Assembly (NCBI GenBank): GCA_017443515.1
Contig: JAFRXM010000040.1
Coordinates: forward strand, 1-56,879
Length of the DNA: 56,879 bases
From: Bacillota bacterium
GTDB lineage: Bacteria > Bacillota > Clostridia > Peptostreptococcales > Anaerovoracaceae
Reading direction: 5' to 3'
The notes under the pieces were generated by a model. That model searched no databases and was not told the DNA's origin. It was given only the letters and a program-made list of their open reading frames with translations. A program made the translations under genes and the position numbers. Positions 23,729-30,739 of this stretch are shown here, piece by piece. How positions within the stretch are numbered: the stretch's first letter is position 1; every line of letters starts with the position of its first letter.

Positions 23729-23839
23729 CTGCAATACCTTAAAACTCCCCCGTTCCCTCCCTCGCTTTTAAAGCGGCCGGCGATACGGTAGTAAACATAC
23801 CCTGTAAATGTGCACATGTATGTGTTTTGGGCTTGAATC

Positions 23840-23970
23840 GTGAGGCAAAAGCCTGGTATGCGCCCGGCATACATGAGAACCTGCGGCTCATTCTCAACCG
23901 CTGAGATCACGCCCGCTCCGCGAAAAAAGCTACCTGCTTCATACAACGCAGGGACTCTCAGCCCTGCGCA
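23840..23970 (+). ncRNA. Unassigned structured spacer, possible small RNA
   Basis: The 248-bp gap (23729-23976) has no convincing gene. On the plus strand it holds successive hairpins: AGGC-AAAA-GCCT (23843-23854), GTATGC-GCCCG-GCATAC (23856-23872), TGAGAA...TTCTCA (23874-23896) and CGCAGGG...CCCTGCG (23947-23968). The last could also act as a weak terminator for the rarA transcript on the minus strand. I do not match it to a known RNA family, and the strand is uncertain. Confidence 0.3.
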
Positions 23971-23976
23971 TATCCA

Positions 23977-24432
23977 TCAGATCAGTTCTGTGGTCCAGTT
24001 AAGCTCCTGGAGCTTTTCGTCCGTCTCGCGGAGCTCTTTGGATGCTGCGTCCACCTGTTTCTGCAGCTTTGCTACGTCTACGGTGCTGACTATCTTTATC
24101 TCCGCGCGGCTGTAGCGATCCACCTTGCTGCTTGCCTCGTCCAGGAAGCTGCGCATTATGGAAAGCTTCTTGCTGAGCATGTCGCGGTGCGCGATCAGCG
24201 CCGTGATGCTTCTGCCGTCCTCCAGCACCGTTTTGCTGTTGGTGAGGTTGATCCTTGCGACCAGGTCCTCAAGCTGAAGAAGCAGAGCTTCCAGCTCTTT
24301 TAAGAGGTCCGAAGGTTTTTCGGATGGCTGCTCGCCCTCCTGCACCTTGGCGTTGTTCTTCATCCTGTTGTTTATCTCTGCGAGCCTTTTCTGAAGGTCC
24401 GCGCGCTGTAAGAGCGCTGTTGCAAGCTTCAT
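23977..24432 (-). CDS. DIP1984-family coiled-coil protein
   Basis: The 151-residue protein starts at ATG 24432 with GGAGGG. It consists largely of charged heptad-like helices (LLKELEALLLQLEDLVARI, KLQKQVDAASKELRETDEKL) and ends with QELNWTTEL. The motifs INLTNSKT, SFLDEASSKVDRYSR and EIKIVSTVD match the DIP1984 family of unknown function. It directly follows rarA (one base between), so it shares the LexA-box promoter. A DNA-damage link is inferred only from that. Confidence 0.8.
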   Translation of the reverse strand: MKLATALLQRADLQKRLAEINNRMKNNAKVQEGEQPSEKPSDLLKELEALLLQLEDLVARINLTNSKTVLEDGRSITALIAHRDMLSKKLSIMRSFLDEASSKVDRYSRAEIKIVSTVDVAKLQKQVDAASKELRETDEKLQELNWTTELI

Positions 24433-24433
24433 T

Positions 24434-25846
24434 CTATTTCCCTCCGTTTTCATCCGGTCTTTCATCAATCTTTTCTTCTCTGGCGGAGCCGCTCTCCTCT
24501 TTTACAGAACTGCCCTTTCCCTGAGGGTATCCGTTGGCGGCACGCCATTCCTTTATCGCCTTCAGGCGCTCGCCGTACCTTGTCTCGAAGCCCTGGTCAG
24601 TGGGAATGTAGTACTCCCTGCCCAGGAGCGAATCCGGAAGGCACTGCAGATTGGTAATCTTCTCTTTTGTATCGTGCGCGTACTGGTAGCCCTTGCCGTA
24701 GCCAAGATCCTTCATCAGCTTTGTGGGAGCGTTACGGATCTGCATGGGCACGGGCTCGTCCAGCATCTTAAGAGCGTCTGCCTTGGCCATATTGTAAGCT
24801 ACTTCCATTGCGTTGGACTTGGGCGCCAGGGAGTTGTACACGACTGCCTCAGTAAGATGCACGCTGCACTCAGGCATACCTATAAGGTGGCAGGCCTGGA
24901 AAGCCGCGACCGATATCTCAAGCGCCCTGGGGTCCGCCATGCCGACGTCTTCTGCGGCAAAGCGGGTAACGCGCCTTGCTATGTATATCGGATCTTCCCC
25001 CGCTTCCAGCATGCGGGCGAGCCAGTAGACTGCCGCGTCCGGGTCGGAATTGCGCATGGATTTGTGCAGCGCGGAGATGAGGTTGTAGTGCTCTTCCCCG
25101 CTCTTATCGTACAGCAGGAACTTGCGCGAAACGCTCTGCTGCATTATCTCGTCTGTTACGACGACGTTGCCCTCCGGGTCCGTATCCGAGTTGAGTATGA
25201 CCATCTCCAGGGTGGATAGAGCCGCGCGCGCGTCGCCGTTGGCAAAGGCTGCAATGGACTTTACCATATCATCTGTTATGTTAATATGTTCATTCCCAAA
25301 GCCTCTTGGGTCTTTTATCGCCCTCCAGAGTATCTCGGCTATGTCGTCCGCTGTGAGCTGGCGCAGCACGAATACCCTGCACCGCGAGAGCAGAGCGCCG
25401 TTGACCTCGAACGAGGGGTTTTCCGTCGTGGCGCCTATCAGCACTATGCTGCCTCGCTCCACAAAGGGCAGGAACGCGTCCTGCTGGGCTTTGTTGAAGC
25501 GGTGGATCTCATCCACGAACACTATGGTGCGCGTGCCGAAGCGGCGGTTCTGCTCCGCCTGCTCCATGACGCCCTTTATCTCCTTGATGCCGCTGGTGAC
25601 CGCTGAGAAGTTGATGAATTCGGACTTCGTTGTGTTTGCGATGATGCTGGCAAGCGTAGTCTTGCCCACGCCCGGCGGGCCCCAGAATATCATGGAGCTG
25701 ATGTTGTCCGTCTCTATGAGCTTTCTTAAAAGCTTGCCCTTGCCGATGAGGTGCTTCTGGCCCGCGAACTCGTCAAGAGTTTTGGGCCGCAAGCGGTCCG
25801 CCAGAGGGCGTTTTATCTTTTCTTCGAAAAATGTTACCTGTTCCAT
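24434..25846 (-). CDS. rarA: Replication-associated recombination AAA+ ATPase RarA (MgsA)
   Basis: The 470-residue protein starts MEQVTFF at ATG 25846. It has clamp-loader-like AAA+ motifs: RLRPKTLDEFAGQKH, Walker A GPPGVGKTT, Walker B IVFVDEIHRFNK, sensor 1 GATTENPSF and arginine finger LLSRCRVF. The C-terminal MgsA domain follows (GEDPIYIARRV, YQYAHDTKEK). RarA acts at stalled forks. It has its own promoter inside the end of the upstream glycosylase gene and a LexA-type box at the transcription start. The C-terminus carries an extra acidic and basic tail after residue about 440. Confidence 0.93.
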   Translation of the reverse strand: MEQVTFFEEKIKRPLADRLRPKTLDEFAGQKHLIGKGKLLRKLIETDNISSMIFWGPPGVGKTTLASIIANTTKSEFINFSAVTSGIKEIKGVMEQAEQNRRFGTRTIVFVDEIHRFNKAQQDAFLPFVERGSIVLIGATTENPSFEVNGALLSRCRVFVLRQLTADDIAEILWRAIKDPRGFGNEHINITDDMVKSIAAFANGDARAALSTLEMVILNSDTDPEGNVVVTDEIMQQSVSRKFLLYDKSGEEHYNLISALHKSMRNSDPDAAVYWLARMLEAGEDPIYIARRVTRFAAEDVGMADPRALEISVAAFQACHLIGMPECSVHLTEAVVYNSLAPKSNAMEVAYNMAKADALKMLDEPVPMQIRNAPTKLMKDLGYGKGYQYAHDTKEKITNLQCLPDSLLGREYYIPTDQGFETRYGERLKAIKEWRAANGYPQGKGSSVKEESGSAREEKIDERPDENGGK

Positions 25847-25867
25847 TTTCTGACCTGCTATTCTGCG

Positions 25868-25914
25868 CGAACAAACGTTCACTTGATTATAGCATACTAT
25901 CCGCCGGTATGCAA
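25868..25914 (-). promoter_or_regulatory. rarA promoter with LexA (DinR) box
   Basis: On the minus strand TTGCAT (25914-25909) and TATAAT (25891-25886, preceded by TGC) are 17 bp apart. CGAACAAACGTTC (25868-25880) contains GAAC-N4-GTTC, the Gram-positive LexA operator core, over the expected transcription start. Only the last base of the longer consensus differs. Confidence 0.7.
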
Positions 25915-26385
25915 GCCGATGACCTTCCAGGCGTCGATCAGCTTATCGAGGCTGCAGGCGGCGTTTGCGGGGCTGGTGGATGGCAGCTTTACGGCCTCTA
26001 TGCCGGTCCGCGGGAGCTGATACTTCCTGTACATTTCGAATGATCTGGTGCCGTTGCAGAAGATGCGCTGCACAGCGGAGTTCTCCAGTATCTCCGAAAG
26101 ATCCGTAGGCACCGCGTCAGTGATCGACGCGTCGGAAGAGCCTTTTATCTCGCACGAGGCTATGGAATCCCACAGAGCAAGGCCGTGGTCAAGTATCAGA
26201 GCCTTCTTTTCGGGTATGCTCTGCGGCACAGGCTCGTCAAACAGCGCTGCTATCACCTTCCAGAAGCGGTTCTGCGGATGCCCGTAGAAAAACATGGCTT
26301 CCCTGGATCTTACCGACGGGAAAGACCCCAGTATCAGGACTTTCGAATCCCTGTTGTACAGCGGCGGAAAAGGATGTACTATCAT
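25897..26385 (-). CDS. DNA-deoxyinosine glycosylase, uracil-DNA glycosylase superfamily (family 6-like)
   Basis: The 162-residue protein has motif 1 LILGSFPSVRSRE, FFYGHPQNRFWKV and the C-terminal LPSTSPANA in place of the HPSP loop. These mark the hypoxanthine-DNA glycosylase branch of the UDG fold, which removes deaminated adenine. Its ATG overlaps the preceding small membrane protein gene (ATGA). The rarA promoter lies in its 3' end. Confidence 0.85.
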   Translation of the reverse strand: MIVHPFPPLYNRDSKVLILGSFPSVRSREAMFFYGHPQNRFWKVIAALFDEPVPQSIPEKKALILDHGLALWDSIASCEIKGSSDASITDAVPTDLSEILENSAVQRIFCNGTRSFEMYRKYQLPRTGIEAVKLPSTSPANAACSLDKLIDAWKVIGLHTGG

Positions 26386-26765
26386 TCCGCACCGGCTTCC
26401 GCTCCGCTGCCTTCTGTTCCTGGATCTGCGCCCTCGGCTCCGGTCTCGGATCCGGACGAGATCTCATCTCCAAAACTCTCAGCGCTGTCCGCTTCCTGTG
26501 TGAGGAACTGCTCTGCCGCATCCGCAGCAGCCGCCGGGGCAGCATTGGGTTCCGCAGCAGGTCCGGCTTCAAAGCGATCTTCTCCGCGCCGCCTTGCCAG
26601 TCTGCGCCTCAAAAGAAGCACGGCAACGATAACTATCACAGCTACAGTAACTACTGCTGCGGTAAGCGCAGTATCGTTTCTCACCACCACTACATCCGCA
26701 AACGCGGGTACTGTGCAAAGTGCTGCCGCAAGCACCGTAAGCGCCGCTTTTTTCAATGCTTTCAT
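26382..26765 (-). CDS. Small exported single-pass membrane protein with acidic tail, paralogue A
   Basis: Of 127 residues, a signal peptide ends CTVPAFA-D (cut after about 24), followed by a ten-residue outer segment, a membrane helix (about 36-53), an arginine cluster RRRLARRR and an acidic Ala/Glu/Gly tail of 65 residues. It is similar in layout and in TVPAFADV wording to the protein at 27093-27365. The function is unknown. It is in an operon with the MFS-like gene and overlaps the glycosylase gene. Confidence 0.65.
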   Translation of the reverse strand: MKALKKAALTVLAAALCTVPAFADVVVVRNDTALTAAVVTVAVIVIVAVLLLRRRLARRRGEDRFEAGPAAEPNAAPAAAADAAEQFLTQEADSAESFGDEISSGSETGAEGADPGTEGSGAEAGAE

Positions 26766-26778
26766 TGCTTCCTCCTGT

Positions 26779-27093
26779 TCAGAGTTTTATTATCAGGCCT
26801 ATGCCGTAAGTTATAACGTTAGCTGCAAGTGTCAGCAGAAACAGCTTCAGGGAGCCTCCGAAGGAATGCCTGTAGATAAGGTATTCAGCCGCGACGACCA
26901 CCGCTTCCAGAAGCAGTATCCACGGAAACGGATACAGCGCCGGGACCAGCGCCAAAAGCAGGTTCAGCGTCAGGTTGGTGACGACGTTTGCCAGCGCTAC
27001 GATCTCAAGGTCGAGCCTCCTGCGGCAGCCTGCCAGCCAGAAGAACGCTGTTTCGACGGCAACGGTAATTATGCACGCGAGAAAGAACCGCAT
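26779..27093 (-). CDS. Small polytopic membrane protein
   Basis: The 104-residue protein starts at ATG 27093, sharing a base with the upstream stop (TGATG); a GTG one codon earlier is possible. About three to four hydrophobic segments are present, with a basic CRRRLDLE loop and a RHSFGGSLK loop. It is sandwiched between the two signal-peptide paralogues. I recognise no family. Confidence 0.6.
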   Translation of the reverse strand: MRFFLACIITVAVETAFFWLAGCRRRLDLEIVALANVVTNLTLNLLLALVPALYPFPWILLLEAVVVAAEYLIYRHSFGGSLKLFLLTLAANVITYGIGLIIKL

Positions 27094-27365
27094 CACGCCT
27101 CATCTTCGCCGGCCCTGTCCTCCGGCTCCATTCCAGCGAAGTCAGTCATTTCCGACATTCTGCGCCTTTCAGCGCTCTTCCTGGCCAGCAGCACCGCAGC
27201 GATAACTATTATAGCTATGACCGCCACAAGTATGATGCCTAAAAACATGAACATCGGTGCGAAACTGACGTCAGCGAACGCGGGAACAGTCCCGCAGAAC
27301 AAAACCACCAGCAGAACAAATGCTGCCGCGGCGCGCCTTAACGCGCCCTTTTTATTTCTTTTCAT
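27093..27365 (-). CDS. Small exported single-pass membrane protein with acidic tail, paralogue B
   Basis: Of 90 residues, the signal peptide is basic (KRNKKGALRR) and ends GTVPAFA-D, followed by one membrane helix (about 38-60), RKSAERRR and a short acidic tail (EPEDRAGEDEA). It begins 14 bp before the end of the MFS-like gene, with its GGGGG ribosome site inside that gene. It is a shorter relative of the protein at 26382-26765. Confidence 0.62.
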   Translation of the reverse strand: MKRNKKGALRRAAAAFVLLVVLFCGTVPAFADVSFAPMFMFLGIILVAVIAIIVIAAVLLARKSAERRRMSEMTDFAGMEPEDRAGEDEA

Positions 27366-28398
27366 GATCTTTTCCCCCTTTTATTATCCTTTCCGAATAC
27401 AGGACCGCAAACAGTCCGAACAGGAAACACAGTATTATCAAGGCTTTTGCGGCCGGGCCGGTGAGCTTTATATACATTCCGAATATCGTACCCGGCCACA
27501 GCGCCGATGCGGCAAGCCCGAAGGCAAGGCCAGGATCCTGCGGCATGAGCCGGTATAGGAGCCACAGCGTGACCGGCATGCTCAGGTTAAGAAGCAGCTG
27601 GCCGATAAGCGACGCCGGCATGCTTGAAGCAAGAAATGCCGTAAGAAGCGCCGCCACCGGAATAGTTACGGACGACATGCGCCCTGCCCCTGCCCTGTCG
27701 CTGGCAAGACCGCCCAGAGCCTTTCCCAGAAACACGAAGAGCGTCAGCAGCAGAGCTTCCGCAGCACCGCTCTTCCATGTAAATTCCGCCGCGCTGCCGC
27801 CGATCGCCCGTACGGCCACCGCTGCGGTAAGCAACACGACCGGAAGTACAGGGATCTTTGGGAGCGCCAAGCCCCCTGAAGACTCAGAATCAGCATTATC
27901 TTCAGCAGCGCTGTTCCTTTTATACACTGCGGCGCATGCAAACGCAGCCAGTGCAAGCAGTATCGCTGCCCAGGTCCGCATCTGCGGCCACAACGTTCCA
28001 AGCGTGACCCCGAACGCGCCCGGTGCCACGAACACCCCAAGAGGCGCTGCCTTTCCCGCGCTTTTTTCGAGCGTCACCATGCCTCCTGCCACATGGAACA
28101 GACTGTTGCCGAGGGCAAACACGATGACCTTTGGGATAAGCCCGGCTGGAGCCAGAGCGCCAAGGACCACCAGGAACATCCCTGCGGCCTGCCACATACC
28201 GCAGAACGGGACAAGCCTGCGTTTCCTTGCCGGAACGTCCAGCAAAAGCCCCACCACGCACTGAGTCGAGAACGCCAGCGTGTTGTACAGCACTACAGCC
28301 ATAGCCAGCGCCTGGCCTTCCGCCCCGCCGCTGTAAAGCGCGCATACGCAGGTCCAGTCCACCAGAAAATGTGCAATTGCATTCAATGCCGCTACCAT
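27352..28398 (-). CDS. MFS-like transporter
   Basis: The 348-residue protein has about ten to eleven hydrophobic helices and FLGKALGGLASDRAGAGR as the MFS-type cytoplasmic loop between halves. The substrate is unknown. It is the first gene of a five-gene unit ending in the DNA glycosylase. No Shine-Dalgarno sequence precedes ATG 28398, and the -10 box ends eight bases before it, so the message is probably leaderless. Confidence 0.7.
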   Translation of the reverse strand: MVAALNAIAHFLVDWTCVCALYSGGAEGQALAMAVVLYNTLAFSTQCVVGLLLDVPARKRRLVPFCGMWQAAGMFLVVLGALAPAGLIPKVIVFALGNSLFHVAGGMVTLEKSAGKAAPLGVFVAPGAFGVTLGTLWPQMRTWAAILLALAAFACAAVYKRNSAAEDNADSESSGGLALPKIPVLPVVLLTAAVAVRAIGGSAAEFTWKSGAAEALLLTLFVFLGKALGGLASDRAGAGRMSSVTIPVAALLTAFLASSMPASLIGQLLLNLSMPVTLWLLYRLMPQDPGLAFGLAASALWPGTIFGMYIKLTGPAAKALIILCFLFGLFAVLYSERIIKGGKDHEKK

Positions 28399-28406
28399 AT
28401 TAATAT

Positions 28407-28436
28407 ATTATACTACTATTAACAACAATGTTACAA
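28407..28436 (-). promoter_or_regulatory. Promoter giving a probably leaderless mRNA
   Basis: On the minus strand TTGTAA (28436-28431) and TATAAT (28412-28407) are 18 bp apart. The start codon begins at 28398, close to the expected transcription start. Confidence 0.6.
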
Positions 28437-28437
28437 G

Positions 28438-28463
28438 TGTGACAGAGAACCGTCCCCTGTCAC
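28438..28463 (+). repeat. GAACCGTCCC hairpin repeat, copy 8
   Basis: TGTGACAG and CTGTCAC flank GAACCGTCCC, with one C fewer than other copies. It sits between divergent promoters, one base upstream of the MFS-like -35 box. It is the only clear copy not at a gene end. Confidence 0.85.
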
Positions 28464-28506
28464 CATCTGCACAATAGCTGCGCGTATTTCTTGTAGCTAT
28501 AGCATC

Positions 28507-28535
28507 TTAACAAAGCGCCGGAAATACTGTATAAT
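28507..28535 (+). promoter_or_regulatory. Promoter of the hydantoinase-like gene
   Basis: TTAACA (28507-28512) and TATAAT (28530-28535) are 17 bp apart. Downstream, TGCCC (28556-28560) and GGGCA (28565-28569) form a small hairpin followed by CTTTTG just before the AGGAG ribosome site. Confidence 0.65.
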
Positions 28536-28589
28536 CCAATTGTTTAATGCTAACTTGCCCTGCCGGGCACTTTTGATCAGGAGAAGCCG

Positions 28590-30620
28590 ATGAAGATAGG
28601 CATAGGAATAGATACCGGCGGCACCTGCACGGATGCCGTAGCACTCGACCTTGATACCCAGAAACTGCTTGCAAAAGGCAAGACTCTCACCACCCGCGAG
28701 GACCTTTCCATAGGCATAGGAAAGGCCCTGGACATGCTGCCGCAGGAGCTCATCCGCGACGCTAAGGTGGTGTCGCTTTCAACTACTCTGGCCACCAACG
28801 CCACCATAGAAGGCAAAGGCTGCCGCGCGAAGCTGGTGCTGTTCGGCCTTACCGACGAGTACCTCGCCCGCATGCATGCTCCTGAAAACTACAAGCTCAC
28901 GCCCGACCGCGTACTGGCCGTGGACACCCACGGAAGCGCGGACGGCCTCATCGTGGACGAACCGGACTGGGACGCCCTGTTTTCCGAGCACGGGGAGTGG
29001 CTTCGCGACGCCGACGCCCTCTCGGCCGTGGAGGTCTGGGCCGACGATACCGGCGCCCCCAACGAAAAGCGCTTTAAAGAGCAGGTAGAAGCCCGCACGG
29101 ACATCAAGTGCGTAAGCGCCAGCGAGATAACAAGCGGCATCAACGTGTTCGCCCGCGGCGCCACAGCCCTTCTAAACGCCAGGCTCTTCCCGATAGTAAA
29201 AGAATTCATAGACGTAGCCGAAGCTGACTTCAGGAAGCGCGGCTGCACCGCCCCCATAATGGTAGTAAGAAGCGACAGCTCGCTGATGTCCTCCGAGCTC
29301 GCCCTTTCGCGTCCTGTGGAGACCATGCTCTGCGGCCCGGCAGCAAGCGTTCTTGCCGGCAAAAGTTTTTCCGGCTGTGACAACTACATAGTCGTAGACA
29401 TGGGCGGCACCTCCACCGACATCTCCGTGGTGAGCGGCGGCAAGGCCCAGACCGCAGACGACGGAATTAAGGTCGCGGAATGGGCCACTTCCGTGCGCGG
29501 CGTTAAGGTCTACCCCTTCAACCTCGGCGGCGACAGCGCAGTAAGGCTGGTCAGCAAACAGCCTCAGCTCTTCCCAAGAAGAGTGCGCTCCGTGTGCTCC
29601 GCCGCGGTCCAGTGGCCGCAGATAAAAGACCAGCTTAAGGAGCTTATCGAAGGCGGGCATCACAACAACAAATTCCCGCTGCACGAGTTCTACTACCTGG
29701 TCAGAAAGCCCGAAGACCTCAGTCATTTCAACGCCAAAGAGCAAAAACTCATCAAAGCCTGCGAAAAAGGCCCGGTGCTCCTTGAGAACCTGGAAAAAGC
29801 CGCGGGTCTCGACATATACAGCCTCGACACCGAGCGCGTAGAATCCGAAGGTATAATCATGCGCATAGGCCTTACTCCTACGGATTTCATGCACATCAAG
29901 GGCAACTACCTGGAGTTTGACAGGGAGGCTTCGGTCCTTGCCGCGCGCTACATGTTCCAGGAGATGACAGGAAAGCCCACGGGCGAAATTACAGAAGAGG
30001 ACGTACTTGGGCTCGCAGACCAGGTGTACGACATCACCGAGGAAAAGATGTATGGAAACATCCTGCAGATGGCGCTCGAAAGGCAGTACCATGCCGCATT
30101 CAAAGACGGTCTCGATCCGCAGACAGCCTTCCTCATTAAGCAGGCCTGGAAAGACAGGAACAAAGACGGCACGAGCCTTCTTACTCATGTATTCACAAGC
30201 GATTTCACGATCGTAGGCATAGGCGCGCCGACCCACCTCTTCCTGCCCGAAGTGGCAAGAGCTCTAAAAGCGCCCTGCGTCCTTCCGGACAACGCCGAAG
30301 TAGCCAACGCCATAGGCGCCCTTAAGGCGGACCTGAACGCCGTCGCCCGCGTAGGCATAAGCGAAAGGTACATCTTCGACGAAGGAAGGCCCTTCTTCAT
30401 AGTGCACGCTCCCAAGGGAAGCGTCAGGATAGACAACCTCCCCGAAGCCCTGGGATACGCGAAAAAAGCCGCAGAAGAAGCAGCCGTCGAAGAAGCCCGC
30501 GCCCGCGGAGCAAAAGGCGATATAAAAGTTTCGTCTCACGAGGAATTCCTCATGGTCACCAGCAAGATCGGCACCAAGGTAAAACTCGGCCGCGAGATCG
30601 TCGCCGAAGCTGAAGTGTGA
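28590..30620 (+). CDS. Hydantoinase/oxoprolinase family protein (HyuA-like)
   Basis: The 676-residue protein has the ASKHA-type ATP-binding start GIGIDTGGTCTDAV, the second phosphate loop VVDMGGTSTDISVV and STTLATNATIEGKG, all typical of the ATP-dependent hydantoinase A subunit. Classical systems have a B subunit (HyuB); none is adjacent. The next operon is pyrimidine biosynthesis, so a link to cyclic ureide substrates is tempting but unproven. The start has AGGAG. Its TGA stop begins a degenerate hairpin repeat. Confidence 0.85.
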   Translation: MKIGIGIDTGGTCTDAVALDLDTQKLLAKGKTLTTREDLSIGIGKALDMLPQELIRDAKVVSLSTTLATNATIEGKGCRAKLVLFGLTDEYLARMHAPENYKLTPDRVLAVDTHGSADGLIVDEPDWDALFSEHGEWLRDADALSAVEVWADDTGAPNEKRFKEQVEARTDIKCVSASEITSGINVFARGATALLNARLFPIVKEFIDVAEADFRKRGCTAPIMVVRSDSSLMSSELALSRPVETMLCGPAASVLAGKSFSGCDNYIVVDMGGTSTDISVVSGGKAQTADDGIKVAEWATSVRGVKVYPFNLGGDSAVRLVSKQPQLFPRRVRSVCSAAVQWPQIKDQLKELIEGGHHNNKFPLHEFYYLVRKPEDLSHFNAKEQKLIKACEKGPVLLENLEKAAGLDIYSLDTERVESEGIIMRIGLTPTDFMHIKGNYLEFDREASVLAARYMFQEMTGKPTGEITEEDVLGLADQVYDITEEKMYGNILQMALERQYHAAFKDGLDPQTAFLIKQAWKDRNKDGTSLLTHVFTSDFTIVGIGAPTHLFLPEVARALKAPCVLPDNAEVANAIGALKADLNAVARVGISERYIFDEGRPFFIVHAPKGSVRIDNLPEALGYAKKAAEEAAVEEARARGAKGDIKVSSHEEFLMVTSKIGTKVKLGREIVAEAEV

Positions 30621-30652
30621 AAATATAAACTTAGGGCCGATCCTGGTTTCAC
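30617..30652 (+). repeat. Degenerate hairpin repeat at the hydantoinase stop codon
   Basis: GTGAAA and TTTCAC arms flank AGGGCCGATCCTGG instead of the usual core. The stop TGA (30618-30620) is within the arm, as for copies 1, 3, 9 and 10. It may be an eroded or sister family. Confidence 0.4.
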
Positions 30653-30654
30653 CA

Positions 30655-30684
30655 TTGACAAATCACTACATATTGTGGTTTAAT
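30655..30684 (+). promoter_or_regulatory. Promoter of the pyr operon
   Basis: A perfect TTGACA (30655-30660) and TTTAAT (30679-30684) are 18 bp apart. Transcription should start near 30691, just before the PyrR hairpin. Confidence 0.7.
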
Positions 30685-30699
30685 ATCTAAGGCAAATAC

Positions 30700-30732
30700 A
30701 TCTTTAAAGTGATCCAGAGAGGTCAGAAAGAT
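30700..30732 (+). promoter_or_regulatory. PyrR-binding RNA hairpin in the pyrC leader
   Basis: GATCCAGAGAGGTC (30711-30724) fits the PyrR-binding loop consensus ARUCCNGNGAGGYU except for a compensated G-C closing pair. The loop is the six-base CAGAGA. ATCTTT (30700-30705) and AAAGAT (30727-30732) form the lower stem, with a larger internal loop on the 5' side, as in known PyrR sites. The only purine-rich ribosome sequence, GAGAGG, lies in this loop and no terminator follows. PyrR bound with UMP would therefore block translation rather than cause attenuation. Confidence 0.75.
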
Positions 30733-30739
30733 AGTCATC

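Noticed and set aside
23725-23946. 73-codon minus-strand frame between the Nudix and DIP1984 genes
   Set aside because: No ribosome site, overlaps the Nudix start and crosses the structured spacer.
23760-23976. TPP or cobalamin riboswitch in the spacer before the Nudix gene
   Set aside because: A CTGAGA string occurs on the minus strand, but the rest of the thiamine consensus is absent and no B12 box was seen.
29172-30236. 354-codon minus-strand frame opposite the hydantoinase gene
   Set aside because: No ribosome site and no family resemblance. The sense gene has complete ASKHA motifs.
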